64,000 nt of DNA from an uncultured Streptomyces sp. (GTDB taxonomy: Bacteria > Actinomycetota > Actinomycetes > Streptomycetales > Streptomycetaceae), in NCBI RefSeq assembly GCF_947488945.1, contig NZ_CANLBS010000006.1:316323-380322 (forward strand). Direction: 5' to 3'. Position numbers and translations under genes: made by a program. Every line of letters begins with the position of its first letter. Position 1 is the first letter of the stretch. Positions 26,417 to 36,050 of this stretch are shown in pieces. The notes beneath the pieces are model-generated. The model did no database searches, was not told the DNA's origin, and saw only the letters and a program-made list of their open reading frames with translations.

Positions 26417-27372
26417 TGGTAGAGGGTGCCCGTGTTCAGGACCGGCTGGGCCGCCCGGTCGCCGCACAGCACCACCATCAGGTTGCTGACCATGGCCGCC
26501 TTGCGCTCGGAGTCCAGCTCCACGATGTCCTGCTCGGCGATCCGGGTGAGCGCCATCTCGACCATGCCCACCGCGCCCTCGACGATCTGCTTGCGGGCCG
26601 CGACGACCGCCCCGGCCTGCTGCCGCTGGAGCATCGCGGAGGCGATCTCGGGGGCGTAGGCGAGGTGGCTGAAGCGCGACTCGATGATGCGGACGCCGGC
26701 CGCCCGCACCCGTGCGGTCAGTTCGACCGCCAGCTTCTCGGTGATCTCCTCGGCGTTGCCGCGCAGTGAGAGCCCTTCCTCCTCGTGGGCGTCGTACGGG
26801 TACTCGATGGCGATGTGCCGCACGGCCGCCTCGGTCTGGGTGGCGACGAACTCCAGGAAGTCGTCGACCTCGAAGAGCGCCTGGGCGGTGTCCTCGACCT
26901 TCCAGACGACGATCGCGGCCAGCTCGATCGGGTTGCCGTAGGCGTCGTTGACCTTCAGTACGGAGGTCTCGTGGTTCCGGACGCGGGTGGAGATCTTCCG
27001 GCTGGAGGTGAGCGGGTTGATCCAGCGCAGCCCGTCGGTGCGGATGGTGCCGACGTAGCGGCCGAAGAGCTGGATCACCCGGGCCTCGCCGGGAGCGACC
27101 ATCTTCACACCGCTCATGCAGAAGAAGGAGGCGAGCGCGAGCAGGCCGCCGAGGATGCCCAGCGGGACGCCGAGGCCCTTGTTCCCGCCGGAGCCGGTCA
27201 CGGCGCCGACGACGATCAGGCCGATGCCCGCGAGGACGCCGACGACGGTCAGCAGCAGGCCGAGGCCGCCGGGGATGGAGTGTGCCGGAACCTCCCTGAC
27301 CTGCGCGGCGGGCATGTCGGGCGTGTCCACGGGCAGGTCGGTCCGCGGTGCCGAAGGGTGCTGTCCGGTCAT
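26413..27372 (-). CDS. SPFH/band-7 membrane protein
   Basis: 319 residues from ATG at 27372 with GGGGGA upstream. Two adjacent hydrophobic segments (about 36-60 and 66-88) are followed by a complete SPFH (stomatin/flotillin-like) domain: [40 protein letters not shown], and the long helical [19 protein letters not shown]. Such proteins form ring-like membrane scaffolds. Co-translated with the ribbon-helix-helix gene. Role in this host unknown. Confidence 0.88.
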   Translation of the reverse strand: MTGQHPSAPRTDLPVDTPDMPAAQVREVPAHSIPGGLGLLLTVVGVLAGIGLIVVGAVTGSGGNKGLGVPLGILGGLLALASFFCMSGVKMVAPGEARVIQLFGRYVGTIRTDGLRWINPLTSSRKISTRVRNHETSVLKVNDAYGNPIELAAIVVWKVEDTAQALFEVDDFLEFVATQTEAAVRHIAIEYPYDAHEEEGLSLRGNAEEITEKLAVELTARVRAAGVRIIESRFSHLAYAPEIASAMLQRQQAGAVVAARKQIVEGAVGMVEMALTRIAEQDIVELDSERKAAMVSNLMVVLCGDRAAQPVLNTGTLYQ

Positions 27373-27409
27373 GGGGTCCCCCGTGGGATGCGTATCGGGT
27401 GCAGCTAGC

Positions 27410-27425
27410 AATGTGATTACACATT
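27410..27425. promoter_or_regulatory. Candidate operator upstream of the SPFH operon
   Basis: Inverted repeat AATGTG-ATTA-CACATT, in a locally AT-rich patch 38-53 bases before the SPFH start. The shape fits a small dimeric repressor, possibly the linked ribbon-helix-helix protein or a GntR-type protein. Confidence 0.45.
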
Positions 27426-27592
27426 AATGCATCCCGCAACCCCGCGCACCTCCCGTGCGTCGGTTCCCCTAGCGACAGGTGCTGATTGTCACGTCCGGAA
27501 AAGACCGGATCACTTGCTTTTTGTCCGGGTCGGCGGTGTTAGCTGTCTTGGCCGAACCGAGCGGGTCGATGAGAAACGGGAGCACTGCAACG

Positions 27593-29821
27593 ATGGGGCG
27601 AGCGGACGAGCGACGGGCCCGGACCCGCGGATCACGCGGGCCGGGGGAGAAGGGCGGCATACGCGGCCTCTTCACCTGGAAGCGGATGCTGGGCACGTTC
27701 TTCGGTGCCTGCCTCCTCGTCATGGCCGCCTTCGCGGCGCTGTACGTCTACGTCGACGTGCCCGCCGCCAACGCCGACGCCGAGAAGCAGAGCAACGTCT
27801 ACGAGTACAGCGACGGCACCCTGCTGGCCCGCAGCGGCACCGTCAACCGCGAGATCGTGGACCTGGCCCAGGTGCCCAAGGACGTGCAGCACACCTTCGT
27901 CGCCGCCGAGAACAAGTCCTTCTACCAGGACAAGGGCGTCGACCTGAAGGGCACCACCCGGGCCCTGCTCAGCACCCTCAGCGGCAAGGGCAAGCAGGGC
28001 GGCTCGACCATCACCCAGCAGTACGTGAAGAACTACTACCTGACGCAGGACCCGACGGTCAGCCGCAAGCTCAAGGAACTGGTGATCTCGCTCAAGGTCG
28101 ACCAGCGGATGACCAAGGACGACATCCTCGCCGGGTACATCAACACCGCGTACTACGGCCGCGGCGCGAGCGGCATCCAGGCCGCGGCGCAGGCCTACTA
28201 CGGCGTGGACGCCGAGAAGCTGAACGTCTCCCAGGGCGCCTACCTGGCCTCCGTCCTCCAGGCGCCGAGCCAGTACGACTGGTCCTCGGCCACCGACACC
28301 GGCAAGCGCCTGGTGAAGGACCGGTGGGCCTACACCCTGGACAACATGGTCGAGCAGGGGTGGCTCGACGCCTCCGCGCGGGCCGGGCTGAAGTTCCCCG
28401 TCCCGCAGGAGCCCAAGGCCGCTCCCGGCCTGGAGGGCCAGACCGGCTACCTGGTCGAGGCGGCCAACGACGAGCTGGAGAAGCAGGGCGTCACCGAGGA
28501 GCAGCTCAGCGCCGGCGGCTGGACGATCACCCTCAACGTCGACAAGAAGAAGCAGAAGCAGCTGGAGAAGTCGGTCGACGCCGAGCTGGAGTCCAAGCTC
28601 GACCGGGAGGGCAGCAAGGTGGACGCGACCGTCCAGGCGGGCGCCACCTCCGTCGACCCGAAGACCGGCGCGGTGGTCGCCCTCTACGGCGGCACCAGCG
28701 CCACCGAGCACTACATCTCCAACGCGACCCGCCGGGACTACCAGCCCGCCTCCACCTTCAAGCCGCTGGTGCTGGCCTCCGCCCTGGAGAACGGGTCCGT
28801 CACCCAGGACGGCAACACCATCGGCCTGAACACGGTCTACGACGGCACCAGCAAGCGGCCCGTCGTCGGCAGCGACACCCCGTTCGCCCCGGAGAACGAG
28901 GACGACCAGGACTACGGCCGGATCAGCGTCCAGCGGGCCCTGAACAGCTCGGTGAACTCCGTCTTCGCGCAGATGGTCGTGGACGTGGGCCCGAAGAACG
29001 TCAAGCAGACCGCGCTCTCCCTCGGCCTGCCCGACGAGAACTTCCCCGAGCGCCCCGCCATCACCCTCGGCACCATGAACGCCTCCACCTGGGACATGGC
29101 CGGCGCCTACGCCACCCTCGACAACCACGGCAAGAAGGTCACGCCCTTCATCGTGAAGAAGGCCGAGCACCGCGACCGCGAGGTCGAGGCGGTCGACGGG
29201 GTCGGCGAGCAGGTCATCAGCCGCACCTCGGCCGACACCGTCACCTCGGGCCTGACCGGCGTCGTCGACTCCGGTTCCGGCAGCGCCGCCAACACCACGG
29301 CCTACGAGGCGGCGGGCAAGACCGGCACCTCCGAGAACAACAAGGCCGCCTGGTTCGCCGGCTACACGCCCGAACTGACCACCGTCGTCGCCCTCTACGG
29401 GGAGTCCCCGGCCAAGGGCGGCGCGCAGGTCAGCCTCACCGGCACCGCCAACTCCGGCCGCGCCAACGGCGGCGGCTTCCCCGCCCGGATCTGGGCCGAC
29501 TACACGCTGGGCGCCCTCGGCGGCGGCTCCGACGCGCGATTCGACCTGGGACACGTCGAGGCGGGCGAGGTGGCACCGCCGCCGACCCCCTCGGCGACGC
29601 CCTCCGAGTCCGAGACGGCGTCCCCGACCCCGTCCAGCGCCTCGCCCACCCCCTCGCGCTCCAGCGAGCCGCCGGCCTCCGAGTCGCCCTCGCCCACGCC
29701 GAGCCGGAGCATCTCGCCGACGCCGAGCACCTCCAGCTCCAGCACGGAGGACCCCGAGGAGGACGACCAGCAGCCCGGCGAACGGCCGGGCGGCAGCGAC
29801 GACTTCACCTGGGGCCAGTGA
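27593..29821 (+). CDS. Class A penicillin-binding protein
   Basis: 742 residues from ATG at 27593. One membrane helix (about 32-54), then a GT51 glycosyltransferase domain (AAENKSFYQDKGVD with the catalytic Glu, GGSTITQQYVKNYY, and KVDQRMTKDDILAGYINTAYYG), then a transpeptidase domain with ASTFK (active-site Ser), SSVNS and KTGTS. The last 90 residues are a Ser/Pro/Thr/Glu-rich tail. It polymerises and cross-links peptidoglycan at the outer membrane face. Ribosome site GGGAG; the 200-base leader contains a small CCGG hairpin. Confidence 0.95.
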   Translation: MGRADERRARTRGSRGPGEKGGIRGLFTWKRMLGTFFGACLLVMAAFAALYVYVDVPAANADAEKQSNVYEYSDGTLLARSGTVNREIVDLAQVPKDVQHTFVAAENKSFYQDKGVDLKGTTRALLSTLSGKGKQGGSTITQQYVKNYYLTQDPTVSRKLKELVISLKVDQRMTKDDILAGYINTAYYGRGASGIQAAAQAYYGVDAEKLNVSQGAYLASVLQAPSQYDWSSATDTGKRLVKDRWAYTLDNMVEQGWLDASARAGLKFPVPQEPKAAPGLEGQTGYLVEAANDELEKQGVTEEQLSAGGWTITLNVDKKKQKQLEKSVDAELESKLDREGSKVDATVQAGATSVDPKTGAVVALYGGTSATEHYISNATRRDYQPASTFKPLVLASALENGSVTQDGNTIGLNTVYDGTSKRPVVGSDTPFAPENEDDQDYGRISVQRALNSSVNSVFAQMVVDVGPKNVKQTALSLGLPDENFPERPAITLGTMNASTWDMAGAYATLDNHGKKVTPFIVKKAEHRDREVEAVDGVGEQVISRTSADTVTSGLTGVVDSGSGSAANTTAYEAAGKTGTSENNKAAWFAGYTPELTTVVALYGESPAKGGAQVSLTGTANSGRANGGGFPARIWADYTLGALGGGSDARFDLGHVEAGEVAPPPTPSATPSESETASPTPSSASPTPSRSSEPPASESPSPTPSRSISPTPSTSSSSTEDPEEDDQQPGERPGGSDDFTWGQ

Positions 29822-29840
29822 CGGCCCGAAACGCCCCTGG

Positions 29841-29869
29841 GACGCGGGGGCCGCTACTGCCCCCGCGTC
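29841..29869 (+). terminator. Hairpin between convergent genes
   Basis: 11-bp stem GACGCGGGGGC/GCCCCCGCGTC; the right arm lies in the last codons of the facing phosphatase gene. Confidence 0.75.
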
Positions 29870-31767
29870 GCCATCTCGAACCAGACGACCTTGCCCGAGG
29901 AGAGCCGGGTCGCGCCCCACCGGCGGGCCAGCCGGTTGACCAGGAACAGCCCGCGGCCGCCCTCGTCGGTCTCCCGCGCCTTGCGCTGCCGGGGGAGCTG
30001 CGGCGAGTCGTCGCCCACCTCGCAGCGCAGGACGTCGGTCCGCAGCAACCGCACGGTCACCGGGCGCTCCGCGTACCGGACCGCGTTGGTGACCACCTCG
30101 CTGACCAGCAGTTCCACCTCGTCCGACAGGCTGTCCAGCCCCCACCGGGAGACCGCCCGCCGGGCCAGCCGCCGTGCCTTGCCCGGCGCCTCGTCCTCCG
30201 GTTCCAGCGTCCAGTACGCCACGTCGCTCGGCGCGATCCCGTCGAAGCGGGCCGCGAGCAGGGCGATGTCGTCGTCCCGGTCACCCGGGCCCAGCATGTC
30301 CAGCACGTCGTCGCAGAGCGCCTCCAGCGGCGGCGCGTGGTCGGAGCCGGTCAGCCGCGCGGTGGCCGCCAGCCGCTCGCGCAACTGCTCGATGCCGGTC
30401 CACACGTCCCGCAGACGGGACTCGACCAGCCCGTCGGTGTAGAGGAGCAGGGTGCCGCCGGCCGGAGCCTCCAGCTCGACCGCCTCGAAGTCGACCCCAC
30501 CGACCCCGATGGGCGCGTTCGGCGGCATGTCGAGCACCTCGGCCCGGCCACCGAGGTGCAGCAGCACGGGCGGCGGATGGCCCGCGTTGGCCACCGTGAT
30601 CTTGTGGTTGACCGGGTCGTACACCGCGTAGAGGCAGGTCGCCATGCGGTCGCTGCCGAGCCGCTGCGCCTGCTCGTCCAGGTGGTGCAGGACCTCCTGC
30701 GGCGGCAGGTCGAGACCGGCGAGCGTCTGCGCGGTGGTGCGGAGCTGGCCCATGATCGCGGCCGAGGTCATCGAGTGCCCCATGACGTCCCCGACGACCA
30801 GCGCGACCCGGCTGCCCGGCAGCGGGATCGCGTCGTACCAGTCGCCGCCGACCCGGGCCGTCTCGGCGGCCGGCAGGTAGCGGGAGGCGAGCCGCACCCC
30901 GGTGGGCTGCGGCAGCGAGTCCGGCAGCATGGTCCGCTGGAGTTCGTCGGCGATGTACGCCTCGCGGCCGTAGAGCACCGCCTTGTCGATGCCGAGCGCC
31001 GTGTGGGTGGCGAGCTGGGCGGCGACCAGCAGGTCGTTGGCCTCGAAGGCGGGCCGTTCGGTGCCGCGCACGAAGACCGCGGCGCCGGTCACCCGGCGGC
31101 GTCCGCGCAGCGGGGCGAGGATCGCCCGGTGCCCGGTGGGCGCGGAACGCCCCGGTCCGAGGAGCTCGGGCAGCGCGGCGCGGGCCGCGGCGGAGTCGCC
31201 GAAGACCGGCCGCACGCCGCGCAGCACCTCGGCGAGCGCGCTGCCGGGGTGGACCTCGCAGAGGTCGGCGCCGGGCATCGGGTCGGGCTGCGGCTCCACC
31301 ACGACGACCGGGCGCAGCCGCTCGGTGTCGGGTGCGGGCTCGGTCTCCTCGTCGGGGGACCGCAGCCGGTCGGCCCGGCGCAGCCGCAGGACGAACGGCG
31401 ACGTGGGCCGCTCGTCGCCGACCGGCAGCGGGTCGCGCAGGTAGACCAGGATCTCGTCGCAGAACGTCGGCACGCTGGCCCGGCAGAGACCGAGGACGAT
31501 CTCGTCCAGGTCGATGCCGCGGGCGATCCGGCGGGTGGCCGCGCCCACGAAGCGCAGCCGGTCGCCCTCGCGCCGGGCCACCGCCTGGGGATCGGCGCCG
31601 GTGGGCGGGCCGTCGGCGGCCGGGGCTCCGGCGGGCGCCGGGACCAGGGCCGCCGACGGCCCGCCCGCGTTCGCCGGGGCGCCCTCCTGCTGCCGGGGCC
31701 GGGTGCGTTCCTGGGGCCGGGCGGCGAGGGGCCGGCGGCCTTCGTGGGAGGTGGGGTGCTCCGTCAC
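29854..31767 (-). CDS. SpoIIE-type PP2C phosphatase with GAF-like and anti-sigma kinase domains
   Basis: 637 residues from GTG at 31767. After a Pro/Ala-rich tail there is a GAF-like sensor domain (about 65-290), a PP2C/SpoIIE phosphatase core (RVGGDWYDAIPL, VGDVMGHSMTSA, GDRDDDIALL, which supply the metal-binding acidic residues) and a C-terminal HATPase_c domain (VVTNAVRYAERPV, EGGRGLFLVNRL). Streptomyces encodes many such proteins, which tune alternative sigma factors by partner switching: the phosphatase acts on anti-anti-sigma factors, the kinase-like domain on anti-sigma function. The ligand is unknown. Confidence 0.9.
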   Translation of the reverse strand: MTEHPTSHEGRRPLAARPQERTRPRQQEGAPANAGGPSAALVPAPAGAPAADGPPTGADPQAVARREGDRLRFVGAATRRIARGIDLDEIVLGLCRASVPTFCDEILVYLRDPLPVGDERPTSPFVLRLRRADRLRSPDEETEPAPDTERLRPVVVVEPQPDPMPGADLCEVHPGSALAEVLRGVRPVFGDSAAARAALPELLGPGRSAPTGHRAILAPLRGRRRVTGAAVFVRGTERPAFEANDLLVAAQLATHTALGIDKAVLYGREAYIADELQRTMLPDSLPQPTGVRLASRYLPAAETARVGGDWYDAIPLPGSRVALVVGDVMGHSMTSAAIMGQLRTTAQTLAGLDLPPQEVLHHLDEQAQRLGSDRMATCLYAVYDPVNHKITVANAGHPPPVLLHLGGRAEVLDMPPNAPIGVGGVDFEAVELEAPAGGTLLLYTDGLVESRLRDVWTGIEQLRERLAATARLTGSDHAPPLEALCDDVLDMLGPGDRDDDIALLAARFDGIAPSDVAYWTLEPEDEAPGKARRLARRAVSRWGLDSLSDEVELLVSEVVTNAVRYAERPVTVRLLRTDVLRCEVGDDSPQLPRQRKARETDEGGRGLFLVNRLARRWGATRLSSGKVVWFEMATRGQ

Positions 31768-32175
31768 GCGTGGGGTTCCGTCCGTCCGGGCCGGGTGTAT
31801 GAGGCAGACACCTCGTGGGGCGTCACTCTGCCCCGGCGAGGGGGGCGGGGACAACGGCCGGCGCCGTCCGCCCGGGTGCGCGGGGCCGAAACCGCGCGTC
31901 GGGGAGACCGGCCGGTGGCAGTGCGTTCGGTGGGGCCGGTGTTTCCGGCGGCCGTGCAGCACACAGCGGACACGTCTCCACCCCCTCGTAGTGGTCCGTG
32001 CGGTCCGCGGGGCGGAGACCCGCGCGGATGATGCGGCCGAAGCGTCGACTCGGATGACTCGGGCGACCCGCCCGGATGACCCGGGGTCAGGCCCCTTGCC
32101 CGGTACGCCGGTTGTGACCGGCGCGCCCCGGAGTGAGTGATCCTACGTTTGCACCCCTGGGGTCCTTCAAGGGTC
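31768..32175. other. Gene-free stretch
   Basis: 408 bases between the phosphatase start and the DUF402 stop, both minus strand. It should hold the phosphatase promoter. No repeats or convincing coding seen. Confidence 0.5.
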
Positions 32176-32865
32176 TCACGACGGCATCCGCGCCGGGGTG
32201 CGGTCCCAGTCATCCGGCAACGCGGGCACCGGCCAGGCCGGATCGGGCCGCCAGTGCTCCCAGCCGTCCCGGAACGGCCTGCCCCACGCCCGGACCACGG
32301 ACAGGGCCTCCTGGCCCGCCTCGCGCACCCGTGCGGCGGTGGCAGGGTCCATCAGCCCGACGCGCTGGGCCTGCGCGAACTCGTCCTCGTCCAGCCAGCG
32401 CCAGCTGTGATCCGGACTCACGCTGATGTCGAGGAAGTGGTCCTCGGAGTCGACCCCGCCATCCCATCGAGTGAGTGGCTCTTCGAGGTTGACGTAGAAG
32501 TTCCGGAAGATCCATCCGCGGTCCCAGAACAGCCAGACCGACCACGGCCGGCCGGGCCGCGCCAGCTTGAGGACGCCGGCGCCGAACCAGGTCGAGCGGG
32601 CGGTGGTGCGCGGCGCGGTGTAGCGGGTCGCCAGGGGCTCCGCGTGCACCTGGGTGCCGTCGGCCAGCACCGGCCGCACGCACTCGGTGCCGGGGGCCAT
32701 CCACGCGGCCAGCAGTTCGGGGGTGTCCTGCACCACCGTCACCGGCCGGCAGATGTGGACCGGACGCGGGCCCGGCCCGCCCCCGTTGTCCCGGTACCGC
32801 CAGAGGATCTGGTCCCCGGGCGACCAGCGTGCGTACTCTCCCGAATGCGTCCCCGTACCTGTCAT
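32176..32865 (-). CDS. DUF402 protein
   Basis: 229 residues. DUF402 signature in the middle: WSVWLFWDRGWIFRNFYVNLEEP followed by DHFLDISVSPDHSWRWLDEDEF, with the Asp/Glu residues that bind divalent metals in characterised members. The family includes nucleoside diphosphatases and FomD of fosfomycin biosynthesis, so a nucleotide-phosphate hydrolase is the best guess. Single gene between the phosphatase and fumC. Confidence 0.85.
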   Translation of the reverse strand: MTGTGTHSGEYARWSPGDQILWRYRDNGGGPGPRPVHICRPVTVVQDTPELLAAWMAPGTECVRPVLADGTQVHAEPLATRYTAPRTTARSTWFGAGVLKLARPGRPWSVWLFWDRGWIFRNFYVNLEEPLTRWDGGVDSEDHFLDISVSPDHSWRWLDEDEFAQAQRVGLMDPATAARVREAGQEALSVVRAWGRPFRDGWEHWRPDPAWPVPALPDDWDRTPARMPS

Positions 32866-32951
32866 GCAGAGATCTTACGGAGCCGGGTCCGCGGGCGCTG
32901 CGACGCGGATCACGGCGCGGGCGGCCGGGACGCCCGGCCGCCCGCGGCACT

Positions 32952-34352
32952 CTACGGCCGGGTCATGCGCAACACGTCGAGCGCCTCGTCGAGCTGGGCG
33001 AGCGTCAGGTCGCCGCGGTCGACGTGGCCGGCCGCCAGCACCGTCTCCCGGATCGTGGTGCCGTCCGCCAGGGACTTCTTGGCGATCTTCGCCGCCGCCT
33101 CGTACCCCAGGTACCTGTTGAGCGGCGTCACCACCGAGGGGGAGGACTCCGCGTAGGCGCGGGCCCGCTCCACGTCGGCCTCGATCCCGTCCACCGTGCG
33201 GTCGGCCAGCAGCCGGGCGGCGTTGGCGAGCAGCCGGACCGACTCCAGCAGGTTCTTCGCCATCACCGGCAGCATCACGTTGAGCTCGAAGTTGCCCGCC
33301 GCGCCCGCCGCCGCCACCGTCGCGTCGTTCCCGGTCACCTGCGCCGCCACCATCAGCACCGCCTCCGGGATCACCGGGTTCACCTTGCCGGGCATGATCG
33401 AGGAGCCCGGCTGGAGGTCGGGCAGCCGGATCTCGGCCAGACCGGTGCGCGGACCCGAGGACATCCACCGCAGGTCGTTGCAGATCTTGGTGAGCGAGAC
33501 GCCGACCGTGCGGAGCTGGCCGGAGGTCTCCACCAGGCCGTCGCGGGCGCCCTGCGCCTCGAAGTGGTCACGCGCCTCGGTCAGCGGCAGCCCGGTGACC
33601 CGGGCCACCTCCGCGATCACCGCGGCGGAGAAGCCGGGAGGGGTGTTGATCCCGGTGCCCACCGCGGTCCCGCCGAGCGGGAGTTCCGCGAGCCGGGGCA
33701 GCGAGGACTCCAGTCGCTCCACGCCGTGGCGGATCTGCGCCGCGTAACCGCCGAACTCCTGGCCGAGCGTGACCGGAGTGGCGTCCATCAGGTGGGTCCG
33801 GCCCGACTTCACCACCTCGGAGAACTCGGCCGCCTTGCGCTCCAGCGCCTCGGCCAGGTGCTCCAGCGCCGGCACCAGGTCGCGCCGCACGGCCGCGGTG
33901 GCGGCGATGTGGATGGAGGACGGGAAGACGTCGTTGGAGGACTGGGAGGCGTTGACGTGGTCGTTCGGGTGGACCTCGCGGCCCAGCCGCTCCGAGGCGA
34001 GCGTGGCGATCACCTCGTTGGCGTTCATGTTGGACGAGGTGCCCGAGCCGGTCTGGAACACGTCGACCGGGAAGTGCTCGTCCCAGCGGCCCTCGGCCAC
34101 CTCCGCCGCGGCCTGCCGGATCGCCCCGGCCACGTCCGGGTCCAGCACCCCGAGTTCGGCGTTGACCTTGGCGGCGGCCGCCTTGACACGGGCCAGCGCC
34201 TCGATGTGGGCGCGCTCCAGCCGCTGGCCGGAGACCGGGAAGTTCTCCACGGCGCGCTGGGTCTGGGCCCGCCACTTGGCGTGCGCGGGCACCTTCACCT
34301 CGCCCATCGAGTCGTGTTCGACGCGGTACTCGTCCGCGGGTGTGTCGGCCAT
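32952..34352 (-). CDS. fumC: Class II fumarate hydratase
   Basis: 466 residues from ATG at 34352 (GGAGG upstream). Interconverts fumarate and malate in the TCA cycle without an iron-sulfur cluster. Signature [11 protein letters not shown] is intact, together with [27 protein letters not shown] and [13 protein letters not shown]. Soluble homotetramer. A class I fumarase is encoded 3.8 kb further on, so the cell has an oxygen-resistant and an iron-dependent form. Confidence 0.95.
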   Translation of the reverse strand: MADTPADEYRVEHDSMGEVKVPAHAKWRAQTQRAVENFPVSGQRLERAHIEALARVKAAAAKVNAELGVLDPDVAGAIRQAAAEVAEGRWDEHFPVDVFQTGSGTSSNMNANEVIATLASERLGREVHPNDHVNASQSSNDVFPSSIHIAATAAVRRDLVPALEHLAEALERKAAEFSEVVKSGRTHLMDATPVTLGQEFGGYAAQIRHGVERLESSLPRLAELPLGGTAVGTGINTPPGFSAAVIAEVARVTGLPLTEARDHFEAQGARDGLVETSGQLRTVGVSLTKICNDLRWMSSGPRTGLAEIRLPDLQPGSSIMPGKVNPVIPEAVLMVAAQVTGNDATVAAAGAAGNFELNVMLPVMAKNLLESVRLLANAARLLADRTVDGIEADVERARAYAESSPSVVTPLNRYLGYEAAAKIAKKSLADGTTIRETVLAAGHVDRGDLTLAQLDEALDVLRMTRP

Positions 34353-34457
34353 GGTTCTCGAACCTCCGGTAAAGGTGAGCATTTGTCTTGTTCCAACTGT
34401 TCCCAGGGTGCCTGACGACCAGTAAATACCTTGGGTAACCACACTCCTGGAGGCGCA

Positions 34458-35984
34458 ATGAGGCGCACGAGGTACAGACTCCGCCGTACGGTCGCGGTCA
34501 CCGCCCTGCTGGCGGCGACGCTCGGCGGCACCCTCGCCGCAGGACCGGCCGGCGCCGCCGCGCCGGGCACCACCGCCCTCGCATCCACCCCGCTCCCTCC
34601 CGCCCTCGAAGCCGTCCGCGCCGCCGAGGCGACCGCCCTCTACGGCAGCCCCGAGGAGCGCCCGCCCGCCGCGCGCAGGAGCGGGCTGATCTCGCTCGGC
34701 GACAGCGAGATCTCCGGCGAGGGCGTCGGCGCCTACGAACCCGGCACCAACGGCCCCGACAACTGGTGCCACCGCTCGCCGGACGCCGCCGTCCACCGCA
34801 CCGGCATCCCCGCCGACGTCACCTACAACGTCTCCTGCTCCGGAGCGTCCACCGCGAACGTGGTCATCGGCGGAACCCCGCAGTACGCCGACGAACTCGT
34901 CCAGAGCGACAGCCTCGCGATCAAGGCCCGCAACACCAGGATCAAGATGATCGTCCTGGTCGTCGGCGCCAACGACGAGCTCCAGTTCGGCCCCGTCATG
35001 ACCGACTGCGTGGTGCGCTACCTCACCCTCCAGGGCCCCTGCGCCGCCGGCTACGCCCCCGGCTGGCAGGCCCGCGTGGACGCCCTGGTCCCCAGGGTCG
35101 AACAGTCCGTCCGCGACCTGCGCACGGTGATGACGGATGCCGGGTACGCCACCGGCGACTACCGCCTGGTCGTGATGGGCTACCCGAGCCCGATCGGTCC
35201 GGACTTCCGCGACAACCCGCAGTTCTCCACCAAAATCGCTTGCGGCGGACTGGGCTACGACTCCGACACCGCCTGGGGCCGCGACACCGCCGTCCCGGCC
35301 TTCGAACGCGGGATCAGACGGGCCGCCGCCGCCACCGGGGCCGTGTACCTCGACAACTCGCGCCTCTTCCACGGCCACGAGGTCTGCACCGACTCCACCT
35401 GGGCCCGCGGCCTCTTCATCGACCTCACCAAGCCCGGCCTGCCCGACGAGAACTCCGTCCGCCAGTCCTTCCACCCCAACGCGCGCGGCCACGCCGCCTT
35501 CGCCTCGTGCCTCACCCAACTCTGGGCGACCACCGCCCGCGAGGCGAGCTGCGCCGACCCCGCCTCCACCGGGACCCCGGTGCTGCGCGCCGGCGCCTGG
35601 GACGACGTCTTCGTGCCGCTGACCCACCCCGCCACCGGCGCCTGCCTGGACGTCCCCGGCTCGGTGACCCGCAACGGCACCGTCCCCACCGGCTGGACCT
35701 GCCACGACGGCCGCAACCAGGACTGGTGGTACGACACCGGGACCCGGACCCTGCGCACCGCCCTCAGCCACGACCGGTGCCTCGACGTGCCGGGGGCCGC
35801 GTACAACTCCGGCGAGCAGCTGGTGCTGTGGAACTGCTCCGGCGCGGCCAACCAGCGGTTCGTCCGGCAGGGCGGCACCCTGCGCCCGGAGGCCGCGACC
35901 GGCCTCTGCGCCACCCTCGCCTCCGCCACCGCCCCGCTCGTCCTGCGGGCGTGCGACGGGAGCGCGGCCCAGCGGTTCGCCTGA
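34458..35984 (+). CDS. Secreted SGNH hydrolase with C-terminal ricin-B lectin domain
   Basis: 508 residues from ATG at 34458 (CTGGAGG upstream). Signal peptide ([14 protein letters not shown]..., cut near AGA). The SGNH/GDSL core has block [13 protein letters not shown] (GDSE rather than GDSL), [11 protein letters not shown] and, near the end, [13 protein letters not shown] with the catalytic His. The last 135 residues are a ricin-type beta-trefoil with CLDVPG repeats ([18 protein letters not shown]) and QDW/QRF motifs, a carbohydrate-binding module. Likely an extracellular esterase or lipase targeted to polysaccharide. Confidence 0.88.
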   Translation: MRRTRYRLRRTVAVTALLAATLGGTLAAGPAGAAAPGTTALASTPLPPALEAVRAAEATALYGSPEERPPAARRSGLISLGDSEISGEGVGAYEPGTNGPDNWCHRSPDAAVHRTGIPADVTYNVSCSGASTANVVIGGTPQYADELVQSDSLAIKARNTRIKMIVLVVGANDELQFGPVMTDCVVRYLTLQGPCAAGYAPGWQARVDALVPRVEQSVRDLRTVMTDAGYATGDYRLVVMGYPSPIGPDFRDNPQFSTKIACGGLGYDSDTAWGRDTAVPAFERGIRRAAAATGAVYLDNSRLFHGHEVCTDSTWARGLFIDLTKPGLPDENSVRQSFHPNARGHAAFASCLTQLWATTAREASCADPASTGTPVLRAGAWDDVFVPLTHPATGACLDVPGSVTRNGTVPTGWTCHDGRNQDWWYDTGTRTLRTALSHDRCLDVPGAAYNSGEQLVLWNCSGAANQRFVRQGGTLRPEAATGLCATLASATAPLVLRACDGSAAQRFA

Positions 35985-35991
35985 CGGGCGA

Positions 35992-36032
35992 CGGGGCGGC
36001 GGCCTGCGGTTCCCCCGCCGGCCGCCGCCCCG
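35992..36032 (+). terminator. Terminator between convergent genes
   Basis: 13-bp stem (35992-36004 with 36020-36032) between the SGNH hydrolase and the M18 aminopeptidase, usable from both sides. Confidence 0.8.
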
Positions 36033-36050
36033 CGCACCGCCGGCACGGCG

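Noticed and set aside
27427..32031. A plus-strand open frame of more than 1,500 codons
   Set aside because: It runs across the penicillin-binding protein in a wrong frame and antisense to the phosphatase; the translation is Arg/Gly/Pro-rich with no motif. High GC creates such frames.
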